A stretch of DNA of 64,000 nt, taken from Fimenecus sp964540535. Lineage in GTDB: Bacteria; Bacillota; Clostridia; Oscillospirales; Acutalibacteraceae. This document shows, one piece after another, positions 16,542-25,973 of the stretch. The DNA is taken from the NCBI GenBank assembly GCA_964540535.1, contig CAZIMO010000004.1:1-64000 (forward strand), in the 5' to 3' direction. The position numbers were made by a program, and so were the translations under genes. The notes under the pieces are model-generated. The model saw only the letters and a program-made list of their open reading frames with translations, was not told where the DNA came from and did no database searches. How positions within the stretch are numbered: position 1 is the stretch's first letter; every line of letters begins with the position of its first letter.

Positions 16542-16994
16542 TCATAATTTTTTGACATATAATCTGTCTGTTTCATTACCATAGTTAACAATATCACCAA
16601 GATAACAATATCCATACTTTTCGTACAAACCTATATGTACTGACGGAATGTATGTTTTATCGAATCCATTTTCTTTTGCATACTCGTTTGCAAAATCAAT
16701 CAGCTTTTCACTAATTCTGTGTCCACGATAATCTTCAGTCACAAACACACCGGATACCCATGGATATATTTCAGGCAACGGATAATAGTCTTCTTTTCTA
16801 ATATAAGCTATTCCTACAATTTGACTATTTATCATTGCTACAAATGGAGTTTCCCAATCCGTAAATGTCCATATCCGAAGTTCGCCTAACATATGGTCTT
16901 TTACATCTTCCCATGAGAAGTTTTCGACAAAACAGATTAGTTTGTCTGCCAAATCTGTACCCTTGTCGACTTTTTTTATCTCAAATGTTTGCAT
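16542..16994 (-). CDS. GNAT family N-acetyltransferase
   Basis: A 150-residue acetyl-CoA-dependent N-acetyltransferase of unknown substrate. The core VSGVFVTEDYRGHRISEKLIDFA carries the acetyl-CoA pyrophosphate loop (RGHRIS, a variant of R/QxxGxG/A). The C-terminal IGLYEKYGY is the usual last strand. ATG 16994 is preferred over the GTG at 17009, which overlaps the GAGGTG ribosome site. It is a single gene between birA and glgP, transcribed in the same direction. Confidence 0.85.
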   Translation of the reverse strand: MQTFEIKKVDKGTDLADKLICFVENFSWEDVKDHMLGELRIWTFTDWETPFVAMINSQIVGIAYIRKEDYYPLPEIYPWVSGVFVTEDYRGHRISEKLIDFANEYAKENGFDKTYIPSVHIGLYEKYGYCYLGDIVNYGNETDRLYVKKL

Positions 16995-17043
16995 ACAGAT
17001 AAATATCACCTCACATACTGATTTATTCAGTTCAATATAACAG

Positions 17044-17081
17044 AATACTCGTTGAGAATCAAGCGTTTCTCAACGAGTATT
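17044..17081 (-). terminator. Terminator after glgP
   Basis: Perfect 15-bp stem AATACTCGTTGAGAA / TTCTCAACGAGTATT just downstream of glgP on the minus strand. T-runs are short, so termination strength is uncertain. Confidence 0.65.
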
Positions 17082-17106
17082 TCACTTTCTTACAAGATAT
17101 GACACC

Positions 17107-19455
17107 TTAAATGTGCCAAATTTCCTTGGCGTATTCCGTAATTGTTCGGTCAGATGAAAATTTGCCTGCATTGCACATATTCAGCCAACATTTTTTATAA
17201 AACTCATGCTTATTTTTATAATCTGAGTTGACTTTTTTCTTTGCTTCAAGATAATCTTTAAAATCAAGGAGCAAATAGTAGTGATCAGGCTGATGCCATG
17301 AAGCGCCTTTAAGAATTGAGTTATAAAGCTCTTTAAATATCTTGGTTCTGCCGTCTTTTAGCGTTCCGTCAATTAAAGCGTCAAGCACACGCTGAATTTT
17401 TTCATCATTCTCGTAAAGATTTTCAGAAGAATAGTAATTTTTAATCTTTTCTATATCTTCAACACGGGCGCCGAAAATATAATTATTCTCCTCCCCTGCT
17501 TCTTCAACAATCTCAATATTCGCACCGTCGTAAGTGCCGAGAGTTACAGCGCCGTTGAGCATAAGTTTCATATTTCCCGTACCGCTTGCCTCTGTACCTG
17601 CGGTTGAAATTTGCTCACTAACATCAGCGGAGGCTACAAGCTTTTCGGCATAAGAAACATTGTAATTCTTTACAAAAACCACCTTAATATACTGCGATAC
17701 CTTTTTGTCTTTTTCTATAAGTCTTGCAACTTCATTTATAAGCTTAATTATTCCTTTTGCGCGGACATACCCCGGAGCTGATTTTGCGCCGAAAATAAAA
17801 GTAGTTGGAACAAATTCGGTAAGTGTTCCGTCTTTAATTTCAAAATACAGTTCAAGAATTGCAAGAGCATTAAGCAACTGACGCTTATATTCGTGAAGGC
17901 GCTTAATTTGAATATCAAAAATACTGTTAGGGTCAATTTTAACACCGTCGTGCTGTTCAATAAACTGTGCCAACTGTTTTTTATTGGTTTCTTTAATTTC
18001 AATAAATCGGTTGATAACATCAGCATCATCAGCGTATTTTTCAAGCTCTTTAAGCTTATTAAGATTTGTTACCCATTCATCAGAACCCAAAAGTTCAGTG
18101 ATAAGCGCCGATAATTCACGGTTGCAGAGAAGTAACCAACGGCGTTGGGTAATACCGTTTGTTTTGTTTTGGAATTTTTCGGGATAAAGATTATACCAAT
18201 CCTTTAAAACATCATTTTTTAGAATGTCTGTATGAATTTTCGCCACACCGTTTACATATTTGGAACATAATGTTGCCATATATGCCATATTCACTCTTTT
18301 ATCCTGAATAATATACATAGTTTCGGCAGTTTCTCTGTCTACGCTTGCATTTTTAAGCTCTTTTTTAAGCATTTTATCAAGCTTTTTAATAATGCCGAGT
18401 ACCTGCGGAACAGTATCAGCAATGAGCTTTAAATCCCATTTTTCAAGAGCTTCTTGCATTATGGTATGATTTGTGTAATTAAATACATTTCTTGTGATTT
18501 CAAACGCGTCGTCAAATCTTAAATTCTCATTTTCCGTAAGAAGTCTGATAAGCTCGGGAATTGAAATAACAGGATGAGTATCATTGAGTTGAATTGTAAT
18601 ATAATCTGCAAATTTTGAAAAATCTTTTCCGTGAATTTTCTTATATTTTCTTATAATATCCTGTAATGACGCACTTGAAAAGAAATACTGCTGTTTTAAT
18701 CGAAGTTTTTTGCCCTCAATATTATCATCATTGGGATAAAGTACACGGGAGATATCTTCGGCACGGTTTTTAAGAGCAACCGATTTATCATATTTCTGTT
18801 GATTAAACATATCAAAGTCAAAGGGCTCAAGAGCTTCACACTGCCAAAGGCGGAGAGTACCTACATTATCGGTTTTATAGCCAATTATAGGCATATCGTA
18901 TGGCACTGCGCGCACGGTCATATCTTCAAATTCAACGGTTACGGCATCGCTTTCACTTCGAATTGACCACGGGTCGCCCCAACGTGTCCAATCATCAGCT
19001 TCTTCGGTTTGAAAACCGTCTTCAATCCCCTGCTTGAAAAGACCGTATTTATAACGTATTCCGTAGCCGTCAAGAGGAATATTAAGCGTAGCCGCGCTGT
19101 CAAGAAAACAAGCTGCAAGCCGGCCTAATCCGCCGTTACCGAGTGCCGCATCTTCAATATCTTCAAGTGATTTTAATGAAACGCCATATTCATTAAGCTC
19201 TTTTTCAACCTCATCATATATGCCTTTTGAGATAAGATTGTTATATATTGCGCGGCCGACAAGAAATTCAGCAGAAAAATAGAAAGCAGTTCTCTGTGAA
19301 ATTCTTTTTTCACGGCTTTTAATCCAATCTTTCGAAATGCAGCTCATTATTGCCGAAGAAACAGCGTCGTGAAGCTCATATGCCGTAAGTTCATTTAATT
19401 TCTTCAAATATTTTCTTTCTGCAATTTCGATTATTTCGTTTACAATTTGTGCCAT
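17107..19455 (-). CDS. glgP: Glycogen/maltodextrin phosphorylase
   Basis: Phosphorolyses alpha-1,4-glucans to glucose 1-phosphate with pyridoxal phosphate. It has 782 residues, normal for GT35. The cofactor lysine lies in EASGTGNMKLMLNGAVTLGT. Substrate and phosphate blocks include GNGGLGRLAACFLDS near the N-terminus and the KRLHEYKRQLLN segment. It directly follows malQ (1-base gap), the final gene of the glucan-use cluster. With MalQ it can convert imported maltodextrins fully to glucose and glucose 1-phosphate. Confidence 0.97.
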   Translation of the reverse strand: MAQIVNEIIEIAERKYLKKLNELTAYELHDAVSSAIMSCISKDWIKSREKRISQRTAFYFSAEFLVGRAIYNNLISKGIYDEVEKELNEYGVSLKSLEDIEDAALGNGGLGRLAACFLDSAATLNIPLDGYGIRYKYGLFKQGIEDGFQTEEADDWTRWGDPWSIRSESDAVTVEFEDMTVRAVPYDMPIIGYKTDNVGTLRLWQCEALEPFDFDMFNQQKYDKSVALKNRAEDISRVLYPNDDNIEGKKLRLKQQYFFSSASLQDIIRKYKKIHGKDFSKFADYITIQLNDTHPVISIPELIRLLTENENLRFDDAFEITRNVFNYTNHTIMQEALEKWDLKLIADTVPQVLGIIKKLDKMLKKELKNASVDRETAETMYIIQDKRVNMAYMATLCSKYVNGVAKIHTDILKNDVLKDWYNLYPEKFQNKTNGITQRRWLLLCNRELSALITELLGSDEWVTNLNKLKELEKYADDADVINRFIEIKETNKKQLAQFIEQHDGVKIDPNSIFDIQIKRLHEYKRQLLNALAILELYFEIKDGTLTEFVPTTFIFGAKSAPGYVRAKGIIKLINEVARLIEKDKKVSQYIKVVFVKNYNVSYAEKLVASADVSEQISTAGTEASGTGNMKLMLNGAVTLGTYDGANIEIVEEAGEENNYIFGARVEDIEKIKNYYSSENLYENDEKIQRVLDALIDGTLKDGRTKIFKELYNSILKGASWHQPDHYYLLLDFKDYLEAKKKVNSDYKNKHEFYKKCWLNMCNAGKFSSDRTITEYAKEIWHI

Positions 19456-20949
19456 TTATTTTCCTCTTTTCTTTGAGGGCAATCTTTGATATAAAGCCAC
19501 ATAATACTTAACCTTTTCGGCCAATTCATAAGTAATGTAATCGGGCTTTGCGCGCCACTCCCAATTGTTTTGAGTTGTTGAGGGAAAATTCATTCTTGCT
19601 TCACTGCCAAGACCTAATAGATCCTGCATTGTGACAATTGCAGTATCGGAATTTGAAGCCCATACAGCTTTCATAAATCCCCAATTATATCCCTCACGGC
19701 GGCTGAGTCTTAAATACTCTCTCGCTCTTTTGCGGGTTTTTCGCGGTGCATTTTTCATAAAGCCCAATATTGTATCATTATCGTGAGTGCCTGCGTAGGC
19801 AACAGAATTTTTTGTAAAATTATGAAGAAGATAATCGTTTTCATCGTCAGTATCAAAAGCAAATTGAAGAACCTTCATACCGGGATATTTGCTTTGCTTC
19901 AGCATTTTTTTCACCGCAGGAGTAAGAAATCCTAAATCCTCGGCAATGATATTCTTCTTGCCTAAATCCCTTTCAATTTCACGAAAAAAATCCATTCCGG
20001 GTCCTTTACGCCATTCGCCTATTTTTGCAGTTTCTGAATCAGCGGGAATGCAGTAATATGACTCAAATCCTCTGAAATGGTCAATTCGGATTACATCACA
20101 CATTCGACACTGATGTTCAATACGGTTTTTCCACCAGGAATAACTGTCATTCTTCATATATTCCCAATTATAAAGAGGATTTCCCCATAACTGACCGTCA
20201 TCAGTAAAAGCATCAGGCGGACAGCCTGCGACCTCAATGGGATTACAGTCATCATCAAGCAAAAACTGATTTGGATTAGCCCAAACATCCGCACTGTCAG
20301 CCGCAACATATATTGGAATGTCACCGATTATTTTAATGCCGTTTGTATTTGCATATGCTTTAAGTTTATTCCACTGGCAAAAGAAAAAATACTGAACTGT
20401 TTTTTGAAATTCGATTTCATCTTCAAGTTCATTTTGGGCAAAATTCAATGTATCTTCATTACGAAGCTTAATATTACTTTCCCACTCGTTCCACGGCTTG
20501 CCGCTGTTTTTTTCTTTTAATGCCATATACAACGCAAAGTCATCAAGCCAAAAGCCGTTTTCATTACAGAAAATTTTGTAATCGGAATTATTTTTGTCAA
20601 AAGCAGTATATGCTTTTCTTAAGACAGAAAATCTGTTTGCATAAATCTTTTTAAAATCTACCTTTTCGGGATTTACACCCCAATCTACATTTGAATAGTC
20701 ACTCTCATTCAATAATCCGTCATCGCAAAGGGCTTTAAAGTCAATAAAATAGGGATTACCTGCAAATGTTGAAAAAGACTGATAAGGCGAATCACCGTAG
20801 CTTGTGGGACATAAGGGCAAAACCTGCCAATAGGTCTGCCCTGACGCTTTCAAAAAATCAACAAATCTGTATGCCTCTTCACCCAATGTACCGATACCTG
20901 TATTGCCCGGCAAAGATGATATGTGCATTAACACACCGCTTGTTCTCAT
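19456..20949 (-). CDS. malQ: 4-alpha-glucanotransferase (amylomaltase)
   Basis: A GH77 enzyme transferring glucan segments between maltodextrins and releasing glucose. It has 497 residues. The nucleophile is the Asp of DVIRIDHFRGFESYY, the acid/base Glu lies in IIAEDLGFLTP, and a third carboxylate sits in AGTHDNDT. N-terminal LHISSLPGN-like residues (MHISSLPGNTGIGTLG) are typical. It precedes glgP and follows the importer ATPase, consistent with cytoplasmic maltodextrin processing. Confidence 0.97.
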   Translation of the reverse strand: MRTSGVLMHISSLPGNTGIGTLGEEAYRFVDFLKASGQTYWQVLPLCPTSYGDSPYQSFSTFAGNPYFIDFKALCDDGLLNESDYSNVDWGVNPEKVDFKKIYANRFSVLRKAYTAFDKNNSDYKIFCNENGFWLDDFALYMALKEKNSGKPWNEWESNIKLRNEDTLNFAQNELEDEIEFQKTVQYFFFCQWNKLKAYANTNGIKIIGDIPIYVAADSADVWANPNQFLLDDDCNPIEVAGCPPDAFTDDGQLWGNPLYNWEYMKNDSYSWWKNRIEHQCRMCDVIRIDHFRGFESYYCIPADSETAKIGEWRKGPGMDFFREIERDLGKKNIIAEDLGFLTPAVKKMLKQSKYPGMKVLQFAFDTDDENDYLLHNFTKNSVAYAGTHDNDTILGFMKNAPRKTRKRAREYLRLSRREGYNWGFMKAVWASNSDTAIVTMQDLLGLGSEARMNFPSTTQNNWEWRAKPDYITYELAEKVKYYVALYQRLPSKKRGK

Positions 20950-20989
20950 AAAATCACCTTTTTTAATATATAATTTTTAGAGAAAAATG

Positions 20990-22087
20990 TCAATCACAAA
21001 TAAGTTTTTCGGTAATTTTATCAAATAAATGAATTTTTTCTGTATCAATTTTTAAATAACATTCTGTTTCACTTTTTACATCTGAACTTGACGGAAGATT
21101 AGCAACAAATTTTTTACCGCAGAGATTGCCATAAAGAATGCAATCGGCACCTGTCATTTCTGCAATATCTATAAAAAGTGAAACTGTGTTTTCTTTTTCG
21201 TAATTCTTACAAAGCGACAAATCTTCGGGGCGTATACCCAAAACAACTGTTTTACTCTCATAATCAACAAGATGATTGTTCATTCGCTGAGGCAATTTTA
21301 CTTCATAATCGCCGAATATTGCTGAATAACCGTTAGATTTTTTTATAATTTTACTGTCTATAAAATTCATTTGCGGAGAACCGATAAATCCTGCAACAAA
21401 CAGATTTTCAGGATGATGATATAATTTATGCGGAGTATCAAACTGCATTATTTCACCGCTTTTCATAACCACAATTCTGTCTGCCATTGTCATAGCTTCA
21501 GTTTGGTCATGAGTAACATACACAAAAGTAGTTTGCAATTCTTTATGAAGCATTGAAATACGGCTTCGCATTTCTGTACGCAGTTTAGCGTCAAGATTAG
21601 AAAGCGGTTCATCAAGAAGAAAAACTGCAGGTTCGCGCACCATTGCACGCCCGAGTGCCACACGCTGACGCTGACCGCCCGACAAGGCACGGGGCTTGCG
21701 GTTTAAATAGCTTTCAATATCAAGCATTTTTGCCGCTGCGCGAACCTTTTTATCAATTTCTTCTTTAGATACCTTTCGGTTTTTAAGCCCGAAAGCCATA
21801 TTGTTATAGACCGACATATGAGGATAAAGGGCATAACTTTGAAAGGCCATAGCTATATCACGGTCTTTAGGCGATATATCGTTTACCAATCTGTCACCGA
21901 TATAAAGCTCACCGCTGCTTATTTCTTCAAGTCCCGCAATCATTCTCAATGTTGTTGATTTACCGCAGCCTGACGGTCCGACAAGTATTATAAATTCCTT
22001 GTCATTAAATTCAAGATTAAGGTCATCAATTACGGTTACACCGTCTTCATAGGTCTTTCTGATATTTTTTAATGTTATTGATGCCAT
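20990..22087 (-). CDS. Sugar ABC importer ATPase (MsmK/UgpC/MalK type)
   Basis: A 365-residue ATPase energising carbohydrate importers. It shows Walker A GPSGCGKST (37-45), Q-loop AFQSYALYPHM, signature LSGGQRQRVALGRA, Walker B LLDEPLSNLD and switch THDQTEA. The C-terminal third is the OB-fold regulatory domain of this subfamily (GIRPEDLSLC). It is encoded 5 bases after the MalG-type permease, so it is dedicated to this system, though such ATPases can serve several importers. Confidence 0.95.
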   Translation of the reverse strand: MASITLKNIRKTYEDGVTVIDDLNLEFNDKEFIILVGPSGCGKSTTLRMIAGLEEISSGELYIGDRLVNDISPKDRDIAMAFQSYALYPHMSVYNNMAFGLKNRKVSKEEIDKKVRAAAKMLDIESYLNRKPRALSGGQRQRVALGRAMVREPAVFLLDEPLSNLDAKLRTEMRSRISMLHKELQTTFVYVTHDQTEAMTMADRIVVMKSGEIMQFDTPHKLYHHPENLFVAGFIGSPQMNFIDSKIIKKSNGYSAIFGDYEVKLPQRMNNHLVDYESKTVVLGIRPEDLSLCKNYEKENTVSLFIDIAEMTGADCILYGNLCGKKFVANLPSSSDVKSETECYLKIDTEKIHLFDKITEKLICD

Positions 22088-22092
22088 TTCAA

Positions 22093-22929
22093 TTATCCTT
22101 TCACTGCGCCGTCAATAACGCCCTTAATGATATATTTCTGACAGAACAAATAGAAAATTATTATAGGAATAATAGCAAGCACAAGCATTGCCATAAATCC
22201 GCCCCAATCAATTGAGCCGTAAGCACCCTGCATTGTAAGCTGAATTGCAACCGACAGAGTTTTGTTTGATGACCCTAAAAGCAGATACGGCAACAAGAAA
22301 TCATTCCATATCCACATAGCGTTTAAAATTGCAACAGTTATTGCTGTTGGCTTTAAAACAGGAAAAACCACATAGAAAAAAGTTTTTATTGGATTACATC
22401 CGTCTATCATTGCCGCTTCTTCAATTTCACGAGGCAATCCTTTAATAAAACCGCTGAACATAAATACTGAAAGTCCCGAACCGAAACCGAGATATACAGG
22501 GATTATTCCCAATACACTGTTAAGTCCAAGCTTAAAGCAAATCCAAGTCATTGTAAACATAACCATTTGGAACGGGACTATCATACTGAACAGAAACAGA
22601 TAATACATAGCTCGGTTTAGCTTTGATTTTACTCTTGTAATATACCATGCAGTCATTGATGTGAACACAACAATTGCAGCTACAGAGCCGACTGTAATTA
22701 TGAGAGTTCTTAAAAATGCGCCAACTATTCCCGAAGATTCTATACCGCTAATATAATTTTCTATGCCGACAAAGGTGTCACTGTTAGGAAAGCTGAACGG
22801 ATCGCTCACTATATTAAATCTTGATTTAAAGGAATTCATTACAACCAAATAAATTGGGAATAAGAAAACAAATGATAAAAGAAGCAATATTGAAAATGAA
22901 AAGTTGCTTTTGATTTTTCTTTTTTTCAT
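22093..22929 (-). CDS. Sugar ABC importer permease, MalG type
   Basis: A 278-residue inner-membrane permease with six predicted helices. The cytoplasmic EAA loop is EEAAMIDGCNPIKTFFYVVFPVLKP-like, the ATPase contact. The C-terminus (IIKGVIDGAVKG) is the MalG-family end. Its start overlaps the MalF-type stop by one base, so the two permeases are coupled. It forms the channel with the product of 22929-23774. Confidence 0.95.
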   Translation of the reverse strand: MKKRKIKSNFSFSILLLLSFVFLFPIYLVVMNSFKSRFNIVSDPFSFPNSDTFVGIENYISGIESSGIVGAFLRTLIITVGSVAAIVVFTSMTAWYITRVKSKLNRAMYYLFLFSMIVPFQMVMFTMTWICFKLGLNSVLGIIPVYLGFGSGLSVFMFSGFIKGLPREIEEAAMIDGCNPIKTFFYVVFPVLKPTAITVAILNAMWIWNDFLLPYLLLGSSNKTLSVAIQLTMQGAYGSIDWGGFMAMLVLAIIPIIIFYLFCQKYIIKGVIDGAVKG

Positions 22930-23774
22930 TAGTTTTCGACCTCTTTTCTTCCCGTAATTTTAAGCTGAACAAATGCAATTACCGCAACAATTAAGAAAAA
23001 TACAACCGCTTTAGCCTGACCGACACCCTGCCAGCCTGTTCTGCCGTAAAAAGTATTATAAATATCAAGTGCCAACATTGCAGTTTTTCTTGCAGGCGCA
23101 CCGCCTGTTAAAGCTAAATTCTGATCAAACAGTTTAAATGAATTAGTAAGCGTTAAAAACAGGCATATCGTAACGGAAGGCATAACCATCGGTATTGTAA
23201 TATTTTTAAGTGTGCTTTGACGAGACGCACCATCAATTTTTGCTGCCTCATAAAGCTCGCGGGGAATATTTTGAATACCTGCAATATAAATTACCATCAT
23301 ATAACCGATTAACTGCCAATTCATCAAAAATACAAGTCCCCAAAAACCGTAATCGGCACTGTAGGTTATATCAACCCCGAAAATACCGAGAATCGAATTG
23401 ATTAAAAGATTCCATATATATCCAAGCACAATACCGCCTATTAAGTTCGGCATAAAGAAAACTGTTCTGAAGAAAGCCGTGCCTTTTAAAGCTTTTGTAA
23501 GAATTAACGCGAGGAAGAATGCACACACATTTATAGTTATTACAGAAACAACGGTAAATTTCACCGTAAACCAAAGTGCATTGAGAAAATTCTCGTCCTG
23601 CATAAACGCCTTTATATAATTTTCAAAACCGACCCATGTTGCACTTTCGACCGTTGTAAACTCAGTAAGGGACAAGACTATTCCCATAATAAACGGAATT
23701 AGAAATACAACTAAAAAAGATATAAATGTCGGCAATACAAATATCGGAAAATATTTTTTTATATTTTTTTCCAT
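22929..23774 (-). CDS. Sugar ABC importer permease, MalF type
   Basis: A 281-residue permease with six membrane helices and the EAA loop ELYEAAKIDGASRQSTLKNI. The N-terminal LPTFISFLVVFLIPFIMG helix is typical of MalF/UgpA partners in Gram-positives, which lack the large MalF periplasmic loop. It lies between the binding lipoprotein and the MalG-type permease in one operon. Confidence 0.95.
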   Translation of the reverse strand: MEKNIKKYFPIFVLPTFISFLVVFLIPFIMGIVLSLTEFTTVESATWVGFENYIKAFMQDENFLNALWFTVKFTVVSVITINVCAFFLALILTKALKGTAFFRTVFFMPNLIGGIVLGYIWNLLINSILGIFGVDITYSADYGFWGLVFLMNWQLIGYMMVIYIAGIQNIPRELYEAAKIDGASRQSTLKNITIPMVMPSVTICLFLTLTNSFKLFDQNLALTGGAPARKTAMLALDIYNTFYGRTGWQGVGQAKAVVFFLIVAVIAFVQLKITGRKEVEN

Positions 23775-23824
23775 TATTATCCGCCCTTACCCACTATCGC
23801 AACTAAATAAAACAGCGATACGAT

Positions 23825-25180
23825 TTATGATTGACTTTCTCTTTTCCAGCTCTCAACAAAAAGAGTTTTTACATCATCCCAGCTTTTTGTTCCCTGTGCA
23901 TACTGTAAAAGTCCTGCACCGAAATCATTTTTAAAGGTTGCGCTTGGAAATACAGTGAAATTCCACGGAATTATTGTTACATCAGCATTGTTCATCCACT
24001 TTATTACTTCCTGTGCCAACGGATCTTCAGGTCGTTCATCATCAGAAAACGTGTCAAACGGTGCAATAAGCTCAAGCTCATCTGTTACAAACTTCTTACC
24101 GGTTTTGCTTGAAAAAAGCCAATACATAAAGTCCTCTGCGGCTTTTTGCTCTGTTTCTGACGCCTTGGCATTCACAGCAAAGAAATTTTCTGTTCCTATG
24201 CAAAGGCCCTGCTTTTCTTCGCCTTCAATTCCCATATAAATAGGCAAATATTTAATATTATCTGATTTTACAGTATTTCCTTTTACATCAGAAATTTGTC
24301 CCCAAGCCCAGTTGCCGTTTTGCACCATTGCGCACTGACCCAGAGCAAATTCTGCCATTGATTCATCAACGATTTTGGAACCGAGCTTCTTTTTATCGGT
24401 TACTGAATTGTTTATATATAAATCAAAGATTTGCTTAAAATTATCAGCATATTTAAAATCAACTGTTTTTGTATCGTCACTTGTCAAATCTGCGTTTTTC
24501 TCTTCAAACTCATAATAAACAGGAATATTTGCAAGATGCGTTTGCCAACGCCAATCTTCACCTGTTTTAAGGGAAGTTGAAGCAAAAACGCCCTCTATTC
24601 CAAGTGCTTCGGCATTTTTCTGCATATCCTCCACAACGGCCTTTAAAGACTCAAAATTTTTAATTTCATCCATTGACTTATATTCTGTTGATTTATTTTT
24701 AAGAGAAAAGTATTTATCTGTAATTTCTTTATTGTAGATAATTCCGTAGCCTTCAACGACATAAGGGATACCGTAAACCTTGCCGTCAGATATTACCGCA
24801 AGCGACTTATCCGTTAAATGCTTATAAAGGTCGCTGTCAGACAAATCTGCGCAGTAGTTTTTCCAATTTGCATAGCCTTTCGGTCCGTTAATTTGGAAAA
24901 GAGTAGGCGCTTCATTTGTTCCCATTTTTGCCGTTAATGTTTGCTCATAATTACCGCTTGCCGCAGTTTCAACAATAAGAGTATTTCCGGTTTCTTCTTT
25001 ATAGGCTTTTGCTATTTTATCATATACATTCGCAACCTCGGGCTTAAAGTTCAAAAAACGAACTGTTGCCGTTTCATCCTTAGAGTTTCCGGTAGGATTT
25101 TTAATGTCGCTTTTGTTGCATGCAGTGAAGAAAGTACCGAAAAGCGATACTGCTAACAAGATTGATAAAAGTTTTTTCAT
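23825..25180 (-). CDS. Carbohydrate-binding lipoprotein of ABC importer
   Basis: A 451-residue extracellular solute-binding protein (family 1). A Lys-rich signal peptide ends in a lipobox at LFGTFFTAC, so the protein is lipid-anchored at Cys21. The mature part has the MalE-like two-lobe layout with NGPKGYANW and GNWAWGQI segments in place of typical sugar-contact aromatics. Co-transcription with malQ and glgP points to maltodextrins as ligand. A good AGGAGG site precedes the ATG. It is the first gene of the operon, as usual for the most abundant component. Confidence 0.93.
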   Translation of the reverse strand: MKKLLSILLAVSLFGTFFTACNKSDIKNPTGNSKDETATVRFLNFKPEVANVYDKIAKAYKEETGNTLIVETAASGNYEQTLTAKMGTNEAPTLFQINGPKGYANWKNYCADLSDSDLYKHLTDKSLAVISDGKVYGIPYVVEGYGIIYNKEITDKYFSLKNKSTEYKSMDEIKNFESLKAVVEDMQKNAEALGIEGVFASTSLKTGEDWRWQTHLANIPVYYEFEEKNADLTSDDTKTVDFKYADNFKQIFDLYINNSVTDKKKLGSKIVDESMAEFALGQCAMVQNGNWAWGQISDVKGNTVKSDNIKYLPIYMGIEGEEKQGLCIGTENFFAVNAKASETEQKAAEDFMYWLFSSKTGKKFVTDELELIAPFDTFSDDERPEDPLAQEVIKWMNNADVTIIPWNFTVFPSATFKNDFGAGLLQYAQGTKSWDDVKTLFVESWKRESQS

Positions 25181-25285
25181 TGATATACCTCCTGTATTTT
25201 CATTTTCATTATTTGTTTAATATGACTTTTTATGTATTTTTTACAAATAATCTTTAAAAAATCCAATAAAAAAATACAAAAAATA

Positions 25286-25314
25286 TTGTTTTTTTTCCTG
25301 TTTTGACTTATAAT
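25286..25314 (+). promoter_or_regulatory. Probable xpt promoter
   Basis: TTGTTT, a 17-base spacer and TATAAT (25309-25314) upstream of xpt. The leader is only about 20 bases, so the purine riboswitch often found at xpt is absent here. Confidence 0.55.
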
Positions 25315-25344
25315 TACATTTATAATATACATTGAGGGATGTTT

Positions 25345-25920
25345 ATGCGGATATTAGAAGAAAGAATTTTAAAAGACGGCAAGGTGTTTTCGGGAAATGT
25401 TTTGAAAGTAGACAGTTTTCTTAACCATCAGCTTGATGTGAAGCTTCTCTCTGAAATGGGTGCTGAGCTTAAAAGATTATACAGTAACTGTGACATCACA
25501 AAAGTGCTTACAATCGAGGCTTCGGGCATTGGTGTGGGCTGTATGGTGGCGCAGTTTTTTGATTGTCCCCTGCTTTTTGCAAAGAAAACCAAAACGCTAA
25601 ACATTAAAGGTGATGTTTACACAAGCAAGGTTGAATCCTTTACTCATCAGTGTACATATGACATTATTGTCTCAAAGGATTTCTTAAACGAAAATGACAC
25701 TGTTCTTATTGTTGACGATTTTCTTGCAAAAGGAAATGCACTTATCGGACTTATTGATATTGTCAAGCAGTCGGGTGCAAAGCTTGCGGGATGCGGTATT
25801 GCCATTGAAAAGGGATATCAAGGCGGCGGAGATAAGTTAAGAGAAAAAGGTATACGCATTGAATCAATGGCTATTATTGAGTCAATGAATGACGAAACAG
25901 GCGAAATCGTTTTCAGATAA
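25345..25920 (+). CDS. xpt: Xanthine phosphoribosyltransferase
   Basis: Converts xanthine (and less well guanine) with PRPP to the nucleotide. It has 191 residues. The PRPP-binding loop is VLIVDDFLAKGNAL, and the N-terminal FLNHQLDV segment is the Xpt base-recognition region. ATG 25345 is chosen because GAGGG touches the ATG at 25339 but sits 6 bases from this one. It is followed by its own terminator and then the nucleoside importer, consistent with a purine salvage locus. Confidence 0.94.
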   Translation: MRILEERILKDGKVFSGNVLKVDSFLNHQLDVKLLSEMGAELKRLYSNCDITKVLTIEASGIGVGCMVAQFFDCPLLFAKKTKTLNIKGDVYTSKVESFTHQCTYDIIVSKDFLNENDTVLIVDDFLAKGNALIGLIDIVKQSGAKLAGCGIAIEKGYQGGGDKLREKGIRIESMAIIESMNDETGEIVFR

Positions 25921-25926
25921 GGCTTA

Positions 25927-25943
25927 AACAGCAGTTTGCTGTT
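25927..25943 (+). terminator. Short hairpin after xpt
   Basis: AACAGCA-GTT-TGCTGTT followed by AATTTTAT. Probably a weak terminator that lets some transcription reach the lipoprotein gene. Confidence 0.55.
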
Positions 25944-25973
25944 AATTTTATATAAGCAAAGGAGAAAAAAACT

